Below are positions 48,315-60,334 of a stretch of 64,000 bases of DNA, in pieces (the stretch's first letter is position 1; the number at the start of each line of letters is the position of its first letter). Origin of the DNA: Euptelea pleiosperma (lineage: Eukaryota > Streptophyta > Magnoliopsida > Ranunculales > Eupteleaceae); the NCBI GenBank assembly GCA_035048495.1, contig CM068545.1:17195702-17259701 (forward strand), in the 5' to 3' direction. The notes under the pieces were generated by a model that was given only the letters and a program-made list of their open reading frames with translations, was not told the origin of the DNA and did no database searches. The position numbers and the translations under genes are program-made.

Positions 48315-50929
48315 TCATTGTGCATATATCAAAATTTTCGAAACAATGTTGCAGAATTCCCTGCAGATCCATTACAGATGAAAATTTCAGTAAAACAGAG
48401 AAGATACTTAAAAGTAAAAGTAGAATAAACTCCAGCAAAGAATGGAATATAAAGCTAAGCAAAAGACTCCAGATTCTAGGCTTAGGGCTAAAATTATCAT
48501 CATCGTCATCAGCCTAATCCCAACTATATGGGGTCGACTACACTAGTCCAGAACCTCCATTCAATTCTATAATTAACTGGTATATAAATATAAGAATGAT
48601 GCTACTCACCGCCATGGATCATCTCCAACAAGCATCATATCATCCTGATGATCTGTGTAAACAACTTGCCATCCTTTCTTGGGATCACTCAAAAGCCCTT
48701 CCATATTGAACAGCCGCTCCAACTCGCTCATCAGATCATCATACCCATCAAGCTTTGTGAGATCAATGGCCCTGCCTACAACACTTCCTTGCTTGTGAAC
48801 CTGCAGTTTTTATCTCATAACAAAGTACAAAGTAACACAATTTCGAAAAGCATAGATCTTACAGCGTAAAGAACTCTTACTTTGGTGCAACTGTATCCCA
48901 ATGTTTTGGTTGAGCTAGGAGGCTTCAAATGCGACAGTTTTTCAGCAGATGGTGAAACAGAGTTGTCCAGCTTCAAGTTCTCAGTTGAAGATGGAGATGT
49001 AACTGGAGTGGTTGCATCCTCTTCATTTGCTACATGAGTTTCCTCTGTTAAGAGAAAACCAAAGAGTCTGCAACCACTTTTACCAGCAGGCCCACTAGAA
49101 GCTGTTTGAGTTACAAGGGTGGCAGTTGGAAGCAGAGAACCTAGTTGGTTATGCTCTTTAAAAAGATCAGGGGAATACACGTTTCGTATATCTTCCGCCT
49201 TATGGCGGCAACCAAAAGGTGAGGATGATGTGGGTTTTCCACCCACAGGTTCAGAACCATCAAATGAACCACAGTAATTGCCCTTCTGCCCCTTTTGATC
49301 ATGGATGGGAAACCCAGTCTGAAGGTGAGTACTGGCTTGTTGGAACATTAGCACGGAAGATGGCGAGGACACCTGTACAGTTGGTATAGATGGTTGCACA
49401 TTAGCATTGTAGCCCTGCATCCTAGCAGACCATCCACTTCCACCACTACACCTGTGAACCCCATCAAAGATTCCAAACACACCATTATCCTGAACCCGGT
49501 TATCAATTGAAGCTCTTCCGTACAGTGGTTTCGGAAATATTTCTTGACCTTGCAAGACCTTATGGAATCGAATAGATTCTCCAAAGTCTGTGCCCTTATA
49601 GGAGATATTAGAATTTTCTGGCGGGATTGTGACACCACTTCCTTTTGGAGCCATCCCGGAATTGTTTGAACTGGGAATGCATCTCCTTATTTGAGATGGA
49701 TGATGATTCAGCACATCAATACCATCGCAAGGAGTGTTAAAACCTAAAATTTCTTGACCTTGCAAGACCTTCTGGAACCCTAAAGATTCCCCAAAGTCTG
49801 AAAATCCAGTCCCATCTGAAAGAAAATCGGGAAAAGCCAAGTTCATTATTTTGCGTGGGAAAAGAAAAGGCAGCCAGCTTCATGTGATAAAGTGCTCAAA
49901 ATGTGTAGCCAAGGACCTACTTGGAACTGTAACATCTGGTTTGGTTGAAAGCAGATGAATCCTGGTTCTCTTCGAACCAGGTGCCGACAAACTGCTGGAA
50001 CCTGAAACCGAACAAGATGGCTCAATCTCCCATGGAGAAACTCTATTGTGTCGATTCATCTCGACAACATCGTCCCACCTTACCTGTAGTAGGAATAAGC
50101 TAAAACATTTAATCCCATCAATTTTAATAATAGTGGAGGCACATGAACATGCAGAATATAGGCTTGCCATCAGAATAATATGAAAAGTTTGAGAGAGTTC
50201 AGGGGCAGGAGCACCAAACAAGCCTTCATATTCAAATATTAAATGATAATTGATGCACTCATATTTAATAATAAAAAAATGGACATTAGTGTATTTAGTA
50301 AGACAGTTCTGGAGTGACCTAAGATAAAGGATTTCTTCCACAAAAGCTAGGACCTAGATAAAGGAACAGATCATTGATAATGAAGCACTTTGTTACAACC
50401 AAAATGGGGCACAGTCCCCACCACCTGCACAGCATACACTTCATCAGAAGTGTTAATGTACAGGAACTCTTAACTCATGAAATATATGTAAGAGCACCCC
50501 AACTCCAGGTGGGAACTTAGCCGAAACACACACATATGGATGCAAGCAGGCAAGCATGCACGCATACAAACAAATAAACTGAATCACATGGAGCTATAGG
50601 CATCACATACCAATAGGCATCTCCATTTAGAACCAGGCCATCTAACAGGGTCCATATCACTTATCCCAGTTATCAGTCCTGTATATCTGCAAAAGATAAA
50701 TAAATACATAAATAAAGAAGTAAATATGCTCCATAAATAAATAAAGAAGTAATATTCTCCTCATCATACTTTCAGTATGCATTTTTCAAGTGCACATAGA
50801 ATGCCAAACCTTCGCTCTGCTGCATCTTCACTTTCAAATCGCATTTTGAACCTCATTCCAATAGAAAATGAATGATCAAAGCTTTTTGAGAATTTACGGA
50901 AAGGTATTATGAAGTCCGACGGGCTTGCC
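48315..50929 (-). CDS. ARF4: Auxin response factor 4-like, 3' part (six exons; B3 exons not found)
   Basis: ARF4 is a nuclear repressor-type auxin response factor acting with ETTIN/ARF3 in abaxial and reproductive patterning. Exons (minus): 50929-50810, 50686-50611, 50083-49921, 49815-48881, 48800-48610, 48360-48315, giving about 509 residues. They cover the ARF ancillary region after B3 ([66 protein letters not shown]) and a middle region with two KVLQGQEI motifs and [13 protein letters not shown]. The PB1 domain follows ([20 protein letters not shown], the D/E-rich GDDPW end, [14 protein letters not shown]). PB1 plus both VLQGQEI motifs favour ARF4 over PB1-less ETTIN. No dimerisation or B3 exons were recognised upstream to the window edge. 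They lie beyond 64 kb behind an intron over 13 kb, or are lost. A TGA after IYAQ stops the frame earlier than expected. Confidence 0.85.
49541..49561 (-). promoter_or_regulatory. tasiR-ARF target site (downstream copy) in ARF4
   Basis: On the plus strand this 21-nt site begins TTCTTGACCTTG and continues CAAGACCTT, closely following the TAS3-derived tasiR-ARF sequence. The mRNA is therefore complementary, apart from a G:U pair and terminal differences. It encodes KVLQGQEI. Confidence 0.9.
49751..49771 (-). promoter_or_regulatory. tasiR-ARF target site (upstream copy) in ARF4
   Basis: It is identical over 21 nt to the site at 49541-49561, 210 nt away and in the same exon, and also encodes KVLQGQEI. 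Two tasiR-ARF sites are established for ARF3 and ARF4 genes of land plants. Confidence 0.9.
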
Positions 50930-53035
50930 CTACAAGATGAACATGAAGCTCATAGGCACTGACATGTAAATAGGAGCACTGATACAAGTGACTCACCAAA
51001 GTACTTAAAGCATGGCCAATTATAACCAAATCACACAGAAGTGACATAAATTTTGTATGAAGTCCAGGCATCAACATGTGAAAAGAGTTTCTCCTTAATT
51101 GGCAGTCATAAAACAGCACCCAAATATGAGAACTCAAACCAGGCAACCTGACGAAGTACAGAGCCAGAGCACTGAGCTTTATGCCACTGCTCATTAGTTG
51201 ACTTATGCGATATAAATTTAGCTTTAGTCAGAGAACCAGGTTCTTAAAACAGGAATTGGTTGATCCACAGGGTTTCAGTTTAACCCTGCACAACTAGTCA
51301 AATTTAAAAATGTTTTATCATTGGGTGTTTGAATTTTGAACCAACTTTTAGGTATCATTATGAAAATCGATCTCCTTCTTCATGGCAGGAACCCAATTTT
51401 CATTTATTGGATCCTTCATGAATTATTGGATTATTTAACTTTTTCTTTTTTTGGGTAAGTAAACTGGGATGAAGCCCGCGACCTCTAATGAACATGAACG
51501 GTCAACTGGTATTGGATTTTGAATCATGAGAAATTCAAAAGAATGCGTAGCATGCTTTTCTACAAAACATTCAATGTATCCCACTCTTAGAAGTTTGAAA
51601 TTATCAAGTGATGTCACAGCGCTATCATGGCCATGCAACTTGGAGCTACATAGGCAAGCTTTAGCAAAGCTCTGGGGAACAACAAGCCAGGGGTGGTGGT
51701 CTTAGACTAAGGCATCTCTTGCCATAAGTATAATGATGAGGTGTATATCTCCCTATGACTGAGGGACACCTGACAATATATGCATATAGAGTGGACTGTC
51801 CTCACCCAAGTGCTTCTGGAATAGCATGTGTGGGTCACGTAGCAGAGCCACCAATTAACTGTTCACCAGGATAATAAGAGGGAGGTCCCATGTATGGGAT
51901 GCGCTTGTGCAAGGATAGTGTCCAAAGAGGCCCACGGATAGCTAAAGTGACCTGGATTGGTGGTAGAGCTTCCACACATGCTTTTTCATTTTTAATAATT
52001 AAGTAATAATGGAAATTTGTATTAAAGCAGAAAGCTTTTACATCATTAAGGAATAGAGTTTCCTATAAACAAAAGATTTTACTTAAACCACTTTTACCAA
52101 TATTATTTGTATCCCTAAGAGATTAGAAAAAATGATAGTCCAACAGTCTCCAACCATGAGCCAACTCACTAAGATGATCAATGTCATTGACGAGTCTCCA
52201 TGGGCTATCACTTCTCCCCATCATTCCTAAAGACTCCCCTATTACGCCCATGTTTGGATTACCAAAGGAACTACCATCAAAGCATAAAATCATCCACCCC
52301 TTTTCCGATTCCTGCAAGAGGAGTTAATAGCCTTCCTTGATCAGCCACTTGAAAGAATATTCTCCAAATTACTTAAGAAATCCAATATGTTTCCATCCCA
52401 AAAATCTTTCATGACTAACACACTCTAAAACTTTATGAATTATTTGAATGAAAATTTGGAGAGAACTTCAAAGCCTTTTTCTCTATTTTTGTATGTTCTA
52501 TGTAGAAATTTAGTCCCACATTCGAGAGGGACAAAGTCCTAGTGGCTACTATATACTACTAGAGTGGGACCTTGGTAAATCCTAAGGTGGTAGAACATCA
52601 GTGAAACCACAAGATAAAATTAGAGAAGAAGACAAATAGCTAAGAAACTTTTTGGTGTACATTCCATTGTCGCCTAAGCCAGTATCAGCCATTAGTATTC
52701 ACTTACTGCCAAGCTGCAATAGCGAATGCTAGTAATACAATAATAAATCCAAACATATTCGTCGAATTCACAACTCTGTAAAACAACTTCTCTGGTGGAA
52801 TTATATCAATTGATTTTGTGAAATCAAAAGATAAACCAGCGATACATTGACTAAAGGCCTTATTAGGATGATAGTTTATAAGACATCGAGAAGATGGGGT
52901 TAAAGCTATAAATGAATAAATCATCTCAATAGAAACCCAACCTATGTGACTAGAGATCCCAAGATTTAGGTTCAATGGGAAAATTAGTTGGGAGTGATTA
53001 GTATGAAACACAATATTAGAGACTTATCTCTTTCC
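50930..53035. other. Probable ARF4 intron or 5' flank with repeat debris
   Basis: No B3 or dimerisation exon was recognised here. A minus-strand frame at 52703-53011 (102 residues, ending FGFIIVLLAFAIAAWQ, one possible membrane segment) has no family I recognise. Confidence 0.4.
52123..52317 (-). mobile_element. LINE RNase H-like fragment
   Basis: The frame reads GWMILCFDGSSFGNPNMGVI, the start of the RNase H-like domain in plant LINE polyproteins (FDGSS.GNP..GIGG). Surrounding sequence is broken. Confidence 0.55.
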
Positions 53036-53040
53036 CATCC

Positions 53041-54857
53041 TGTGGGGGAAAAATATCTGATCTAACCCACACAATCTTTGAGGTCAGACGATTCGGATTG
53101 TGGTGATGATCGGACGACTCTGATGCTCCAGGATGAAACTGCTTTCTCCTCTGCGAAGGATAGGATGATCTCCAGATGAGATTTGGTTGTACCTGTTGAC
53201 AAGGCTCCGACGCTCAAGTCAGCTTGGGAAATGTAACAGGTTTTAGGAAATAGTAAAAGATTTCAGAGTTTAAGCTATCTCGATCTGGAGAGCAAGATCT
53301 CTTCTCAGTTCTGAGGGTCTCATATTTATAACCTTAGAACTGGCGTGACTCACCTTCCACGTGTCTAGTCATTTATCAGTCAATGATGACTCAGATGGAT
53401 TCTGTTATAAAACAGAATCTTATGGTTATATCTTGACTTCCTTGATTCGGTTATACCTGAAATAACTGAAATGACACTGAGGTGGCATCCTTCATGTCAG
53501 GTATTCAGATAAGGTGATGTCGAATTCGTGATAGTTCAACTAGCTGCCATGTGGCCAATATTCATTAGTTAAGAAATCGATTGTATTCAGAATACTTACC
53601 TCGTACGTAAGAGATCCTGCCACGTAAGTCATTTGACATCATCTGGCTTTGCCGGGATGATATTGAAATAGATCCCGTCAAGTAAGTCTGATGACCTTGT
53701 CGGGATAAATGCATCCAGCCAATAATGTGACCTTGCCGGGATGATGTCCCGGGAAGAGATGCTGGATTTCCCGGGATGAGATACTTGAGTTGCCAGGATG
53801 AGTTCCCGGGATGACATGTTTGGAGTTCCCGGGATGATATACTTGAGTTGCCAGGATGAGTTCCCGGGATGACATGTTTGAGTTCCCGGGATGATATACT
53901 TGAGTTGCCAGGATGAGTTCCCGGGATGAGATACTTGAGTTGCTAGGATGAGTTCCCGGGATGACATGTTTGGAGTTCCCGGGATGATATACTTGAGTTG
54001 CCAGGATGAGTTCCCGGGATGAGATACTTGAGTTGCCAGGATGAGTTCCCGGGATGAGATGTTGGAGTTCCCGGGATGAGATACTTGAGTTGCCAGGATG
54101 AGTTCCCGGGATGAGATACTTGAAGTTCCCGGGATGATATACTTGAGTTGCCAGGATGAGTTCCCGGGATTACATGTTTGGAGTTCCCGGGATGATATAC
54201 TTGAGTTGCCAGGATGAGTTCTCGGGATGAGATACTTGAGTTGCCAGGATGAGTTCCCGGGATGAGATGTTGGAGTTCCCGGGATGAGATACTTGAGTTG
54301 CCAGGATGAGTTCCCGGGATGAGATACTTGAAGTTCCCGGGATGATATACTTGAGTTGCCAGGATGAGTTCCCGGGATGATATGTTTGGAGTTCCCGGGA
54401 TGATATACTTGAGTTGCCAGGATGAGTTCCCGGGATGAGATACTTGAGTTGCCAGGATGAGTTCCCGGGATGAGATGTTGGAGTTCCCGGGATGAGATAC
54501 TTGAGTTGCCAGGATGAGTTCCCGGGATGAGATACTTGAAGTTCCCGGGATGATATGTTTGGAGTTCCCGGGATGAGATGTTGGAGTTGCCAAGATGAGT
54601 TCCCGGGATGATATGTTTGGAGTTCCCGGGATGAGATGTTGGAGTTGCCAAGATGAGTTCCCGGGATGATATACTTGGAGTTCCCGGGATGATATGTTTG
54701 GAGTTCCCGAGATGAGATGTTGGAGTTGCCAAGATGAGTTCCCGGGATGAGTGTACGTTAGAAATAAGGCTCCCTTTGAAATATCTTCGATGGATGCACA
54801 CCTCGAGATATATGCACATCAATCATTGAGATTCGTGTGAAAATTATGGTACCTACA
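53041..54857 (-). repeat. LTR, left copy (3' LTR of the element)
   Basis: 1,817 bp. It carries a TATAAATA box on the minus strand (53323-53330) near the end of U3, then an estimated 270-bp R-U5, and the minisatellite within U3. It is longer than the other LTR by 127 bp because of more minisatellite units. Confidence 0.9.
53745..54750. repeat. 35-bp minisatellite in the left LTR
   Basis: Units of about 35 bp are built from GTTCCCGGGATGAGATACTTGA and GTTGCCAGGATGA, with 17-23-bp half units. Each carries the CCCGGG palindrome. Reading frames through it translate to repeats of SSRELILATQVSHPGN and are accidental. Confidence 0.9.
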
Positions 54858-54924
54858 TTAGCCCCCTCTCGAAGGTGGAGCTCGACCGTAGGAGATGGTT
54901 TGCCTTCGAGAAATGTAAGAATAA

Positions 54925-55045
54925 TGTGAGCTCTAGGGAGCATGACTGTGAGCTCTCGTGAGTATGACCGTAAGCTCTTGGGAGCATGGTTGTGAGCTCT
55001 AGGGAGCATGTATGTGAGCTCTACGGAGCATGACTAAGAGCTCTA
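54925..55045. repeat. About 22-bp tandem repeats inside the retrotransposon
   Basis: Five or six degenerate units of GTGAGCTCTAGGGAGCATGA. Confidence 0.75.
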
Positions 55046-55049
55046 GGGC

Positions 55050-55160
55050 TCTTTGATGATGATGAGGATGATGATGATGATGAATAATGATTATGATGAT
55101 GATGATGATGATGATGATTATGATGATGATGATGATGATGATGATGACAATGAATGATGA
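55050..55160. repeat. (GAT)n microsatellite
   Basis: Interrupted GAT/ATG trinucleotide runs over about 110 bp within the retrotransposon interior. Confidence 0.85.
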
Positions 55161-55166
55161 TTATGA

Positions 55167-55754
55167 TGAGTCTCATGTCAGGGTTTCTGTAGTCAAGGGT
55201 TGAATGCCAAGAACTTTAAGATTCCCTGGCCTACTGCAGTAGGACTTTCGTAACAATGTCAAGGTGTCCGTTAGCTAGGACTTTTCAGCCGCAAGCTTTT
55301 AGGTATCCCCGGCCTCCCGTAGAAGGTCTTGCGCCCTCAAGGGGACTCACATCGCCCTCAAGATTATTGTTGAGTCTCATGTCAGGGTTTCTGTAGTCAA
55401 GGGTTGAATGCCAAGAACTTTAAGATTCCCTGGCCTACTGCAGTAGGACTTTCGTAACAATGTCAAGGTGTCCGTTAGCTAGGGCTTTTCAGCTGCAAGC
55501 TTTTAGGTATCCCCGGCCTCCCGTAGAAGGTCTTGCGCCCTCAAGGGGACTCACATCGCCCTCAAGATTATTGTTGAGTCTCATGTCAGGGTTTCTGTAG
55601 TCAAGGGTTGAATGCCAAGAACTTTAAGATTCCCTGGCCTACTGCAGTAGGACTTTCGTAACAATGTCAAGGTGTCCGTTAGCTAGGGCTTTTCAGCCGC
55701 AAGCTTTTAGGTATCCCCGGCCTCCCGTAGAAGGTCTTGCGCCCTCAAGGGGAC
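55167..55754. repeat. 204-bp direct triplication in the retrotransposon interior
   Basis: Units start at 55167, 55371 and 55575 with TGAGTCTCATGTCAGGG; the first two are 204 bp each and the third stops near 55754. They are almost identical (for example GCTAGGACTT against GCTAGGGCTT). A degraded fourth copy follows to about 55815. Confidence 0.9.
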
Positions 55755-56507
55755 TTGTGTCAAGGTTCTCGTAATCAAGGTTGAATGTCGAGAGCTTTAA
55801 GATTTTCTGGCCTCCTGGACGTCTACTCGATGTTCCGTATGATTGAATTCTTGGCGTCTTGTAGCGAGATTGGACCATGATTGGGTTGTTCTGGTTGCAT
55901 TATTGGATGATTGTAGATGAAACCATGATCGTATATGAAGCCTTGATCATATATGAAGCCCCCAGGTGTTGTAGGCCATCAAGTGTGTTGCCAACTGGTG
56001 CAGAATGCAGCCTTCTAGGTTGTATCCAGTAAGTGTAGTCATCGTTGGATGAACTATTGGGATGACTGGGATGAGTTGCTTGAGCTGTGTGATTGAGTTT
56101 CTGGCACATGCTCCATTTGTGGTTCACCTGGGAACAAGTTTCGGGTGAAAATTTTTTCTCAATTTCTTCACTTCTGCTGATGTGGCGCTGAAGCACATGG
56201 GTTGCATATAGATCTTTGCTGACATAGCAAAGATATTTTGGTGGTTGAAAAGACTCATTTGCCCTTCCCTGTAGATCAAATCTGCAAAAGAATGCCATAG
56301 AATGTTGCTGAAATTTCTTGTAACAATACCCAATTTATCGGATTGTTGTGGGCTCTCCCACCATTGGATCATCATGAAACTCTAGTGGGATATTGCTAGG
56401 TGAATGAGGAACACATCTATGCTGCCACCACCACCAGAAGTGACCAGAGTTGGCTGAAATTTGGATTGGGTATTGCGCACTTCACAGACCTCCAATAAAC
56501 ACCAAAT

Positions 56508-56729
56508 TTAAGGTCTAGGATCCCCAAAGCATGGGGAATACGTTTGTAAGCTGATGGTCGCCGGAGGGTAGCTTGTAGGTGGCCGAAATCCAACAAAACA
56601 TCCTTCGAAAAATGACGCCTCTCTCTCTATCTCTCTCGCTCTTCTGCCATCCGTGATAGCATCTCTGAGATCGCTGGGAGGATTCTTCTCTCTCATACTC
56701 CTGAGGCCAGTGGGTCTGGTATCCACCAT
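56508..56729 (-). CDS. Short reading frame after the primer site, unknown
   Basis: This is a 73-residue frame starting MVDTRPTGLRSMREK, rich in Arg and Glu. It lies where a gag gene would begin in the element's orientation, 67 bp inside the LTR. No gag domain or zinc knuckle is recognisable. It may be a remnant of gag or leader, or spurious. Confidence 0.25.
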   Translation of the reverse strand: MVDTRPTGLRSMREKNPPSDLRDAITDGRRAREIEREASFFEGCFVGFRPPTSYPPATISLQTYSPCFGDPRP

Positions 56730-56795
56730 TGCTCGAATCGAATCTCTCTTAGAACGAAAAACTTCTTCTCGTTTCCCACAGACGGCGCCAAAAGA

Positions 56796-58485
56796 TGTGG
56801 GGGAAAAATATCTGATCTAACCCACACAATCTTTGAGGTCAGACGATTCGGATTGTGGTGATGATCGGACGACTCTGATGCTCCAGGATGAAACTGCTTT
56901 CTCCTCTGCGAAGGATAGGATGATCTCCAGATGAGATTTGGTTGTACCTGTTGACAAGGCTCCGACGCTCAAGTCAGCTTGGGAAATGTAACAGGTTTTA
57001 GGAAATAGTAAAAGATTTCAGAGTTTAAGCTATCTCGATCTGGAGAGCAAGATCTCTTCTCAGTTCTGAGGGTCTCATATTTATAACCTTAGAACTGGCG
57101 TGACTCACCTTCCACGTGTCTAGTCATTTATCAGTCAATGATGACTCAGATGGATTCTGTTATAAAACAGAATCTTATGGTTATATCTTGACTTCCTTGA
57201 TTCGGTTATACCTGAAATAACTGAAATGACACTGAGGTGGCATCCTTCATGTCAGGTATTCAGATAAGGTGATGTCGAATTCGTGATAGTTCAACTAGCT
57301 GCCATGTGGCCAATATTCATTAGTTAAGAAATCGATTGTATTCAGAATACTTACCTCGTACGTAAGAGATCCTGCCACGTAAGTCATTTGACATCATCTG
57401 GCTTTGCCGGGATGATATTGAAATAGATCCCGTCAAGTAAGTCTGATGACCTTGTCGGGATAAATGCATCCAGCCAATAATGTGACCTTGCCGGGATGAT
57501 GTCCCGGGAAGAGATGCTGGATTTCCCGGGATGAGATACTTGAGTTGCCAGGATGAGTTCCCGGGATGACATGTTTGGAGTTCCCGGGATGATATACTTG
57601 AGTTGCCAGGATGAGTTCCCGGGATGACATGTTTGAGTTCCCGGGATGATATACTTGAGTTGCCAGGATGAGTTCCCGGGATGAGATACTTGAGTTGCTA
57701 GGATGAGTTCCCGGGATGACATGTTTGGAGTTCCCGGGATGAGATACTTGAGTTGCCAGGATGAGTTCCCGGGATGAGATGTTGGAGTTCCCGGGATGAG
57801 ATACTTGAGTTGCCAGGATGAGTTCCCGGGATGAGATACTTGAAGTTCCCGGGATGATATACTTGAGTTGCCAGGATGAGTTCCCGGGATTACATGTTTG
57901 GAGTTCCCGGGATGATATACTTGAGTTGCCAGGATGAGTTCTCGGGATGAGATACTTGAGTTGCCAGGATGAGTTCCCGGGATGAGATGTTGGAGTTCCC
58001 GGGATGAGATACTTGAGTTGCCAGGATGAGTTCCCGGGATGAGATACTTGAAGTTCCCGGGATGATATACTTGAGTTGCCAGGATGAGTTCCCGGGATGA
58101 TATGTTTGGAGTTCCCGGGATGATATACTTGAGTTGCCAGGATGAGTTCCCGGGATGAGATACTTGAAGTTCCCGGGATGATATGTTTGGAGTTCCCGGG
58201 ATGAGATGTTGGAGTTGCCAAGATGAGTTCCCGGGATGATATGTTTGGAGTTCCCGGGATGAGATGTTGGAGTTGCCAAGATGAGTTCCCGGGATGATAT
58301 ACTTGGAGTTCCCGGGATGATATGTTTGGAGTTCCCGAGATGAGATGTTGGAGTTGCCAAGATGAGTTCCCGGGATGAGTGTACGTTAGAAATAAGGCTC
58401 CCTTTGAAATATCTTCGATGGATGCACACCTCGAGATATATGCACATCAATCCTTGAGATTCGTGTGAAAATTATGGTACCTACA
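56796..58485 (-). repeat. LTR, right copy (5' LTR of the element)
   Basis: 1,690 bp. It has the same ends and TATA box (57078-57085 on the minus strand), and minisatellite at 57525-58380 with fewer units. A substitution (CAATCCTTGAG against CAATCATTGAG near 54813) is one of few visible differences. Confidence 0.9.
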
Positions 58486-58490
58486 CATCC

Positions 58491-60334
58491 CTATGTTGTA
58501 AACAATATTTATGGTTGGGTGGGGGGAAAGAGAGGTTGAGTGTTTAAACTCTTAATGAGTATATAGCTTGGATATCCAATGGGACGCATCAAGGCATCCT
58601 CAATAGATTCACCTATACGAGTATGGAAGTAAGGCTGCTTCTTATGAGAATTTAGGTTGATTCTCTAGAAGAACTCATGAAAATTGGGATTTACCTCAGG
58701 GCCGAAAAGAGGAAAATCATTAAGAACTCAATAATGGTTCAGAAAGGTTGTGTATGTAGTCTATTGTCTCAATTTACATTATAATGTTGGTCAATTCAAG
58801 ACATCAAGTTCACTGAACATCTACTAAACCCAATAGAATTACACTAATTAAATGTTTAAGTTCAAAAGACAGCTTTGCCCATGCATGATGTTTCCAATTG
58901 TACCATTAATTCTGTTTCGAATTTTCATTCATGTGAGGGATTGTTATTTATAAATTTTTCCATATAAATTAAGTTTTGAACCTTAGACCTTAGTTTTATT
59001 ACTTTTATAACTTTTCTTTTCTTGTGAACTTTAAAATTTTATGAATTATTTGAATGAAAATTTGGAGAGAAAACTCTAGAGCCTTTTTATGTTTATGCCC
59101 TAGAGTGGCTTATATATACTACTAGAGTGATACCTTGGTAAATGTGAAACCACACACGTGTGCACGCCACGCCACGCTGGGCTGAGTTGGGCAGGGGTGT
59201 AAGGGCCGTGGGCTTGAATGGGCTTTAGGCTTTGGAATCTATTGAACTATCATTTTGGACAAAATATATCAAAAAAAAAAATTCTTAAAAAATAATTTGG
59301 CCAAGTTATTTACTGTTGACTTGACTTGACTTACGTAACTTTATTTGAAAAATACCTCTTGCCATATGTTTCCCTATTATCTATAAATTGACGTGTTCTT
59401 TTGAAACACAAACAGACAGATGAAAACCTAGAAAAACAGACAATGTTCCATAGAAACAATGCACAGAAACAATGTCCTTCACTTTCTCTTTTAAAATATC
59501 CGTTCTCTTCAATTCAAGGGTACTTCTATTAAGAAGCTCACAAGGATCAATGATCTTGGAGTGTTGTCTATCGTTGATCGGGCTATTGAATCCTAAGGGT
59601 AGACATCTAGCAACCTATCAGCAGTACTTACAAAGAACAAGGGGCGAATCGACCTTAGGATAGCGCGTCTAACGCGTGCCTCAGCCTTCCTAAACCGATA
59701 ATGTAATACCCTAAAAATTCTTGAAATTTTTTCACTTAAAAGGGCATTTGGTAATTTTACAACTTATGGATAATTTAGTCATTTCACTTTCTTGTTTGTG
59801 TATTATAATTGTTAGGCTAACCTAATAACTCTTGAGAACCTATTTGCAGTTTTTTAGAATTTCTGGATGATTTTGTTTTGGAAGGGTATATTGGTAATTT
59901 TGTTCTTCAGGGGCATTTTGGTACTTTCACTCCACGTTAACTTTTAACAATAATCGGTAGGAACCCTAGTAACAAAATGCATGACAATGTCACCCTTTAA
60001 TTTAATATCCATCAAATGATTCATAAAAGAGGCATCCTCCATACACTACTTATTATGTTGTTAAACACAAGTATAGTTGCTTGATAGTCATCATTCCTGT
60101 AAATCTATTTATATTTATTTAGTTATTAGATAGCTCTACAACATCTAGAAATGTTTTTTTAAAATTTTGAGTATTCATGCATCTCTTTTCTTATTTTTAT
60201 TTGAGAAAAGACCTTTTGATTAAAATATAACTAATATATTACTTTTTAATACATCAAGCACCTTGTGTCTGTATAGGACATTAACATGTGTCCATATCAT
60301 CGTTACATAGCTCTTAAGCATACATGGATATAAT
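58491..60334. other. Non-coding stretch between two retrotransposons
   Basis: No ARF4 exon or other gene was recognised. The text is AT-rich with poly-A runs. Confidence 0.45.

Larger units (their letters stand above)
53041..58485 (-). mobile_element. Complete non-autonomous LTR retrotransposon
   Basis: Two LTRs begin TGTGGGGG and end CCTACA on the plus strand. The element is flanked by a perfect 5-bp duplication CATCC (53036-53040 and 58486-58490). It is oriented on the minus strand. Four bases inside the LTR at 56796 lies a primer site starting TGGCGCCGTC (56775-56790), a common plant LTR-element type. A polypurine tract GAGAGGGGGCTAA abuts the other LTR (54858-54875). The 1,938-bp interior has no gag-pol. 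It contains a short frame at 56508-56729 of unknown relationship, a 204-bp triplication and GAT microsatellites. It must rely on proteins of another element. The near-identical LTRs outside the minisatellite indicate a recent insertion. The probable host is an ARF4 intron. Confidence 0.92.

Noticed and set aside
48495..48545. Possible SINE or RTE tail (CATCATCGTCATCAGCC, TATGGGGTCGACTAC)
   Set aside because: The words resemble a common plant retroposon end, but the stretch is too short to define an element.
49348..49638. 96-residue minus-strand frame within ARF4
   Set aside because: It is a shifted frame of the large ARF4 exon.
53745..54750. Regular direct repeats resembling a CRISPR array
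   Set aside because: There are no unique spacers, the units abut each other, it lies inside a plant LTR, and there are no cas genes.
53629..54822. 397-residue open frame with SSRELILATQ repeats, and similar frames at 57433-58450
   Set aside because: They are readings through the 35-bp LTR minisatellite. The same DNA is open in several frames and the repeats track the DNA period, not a protein family.
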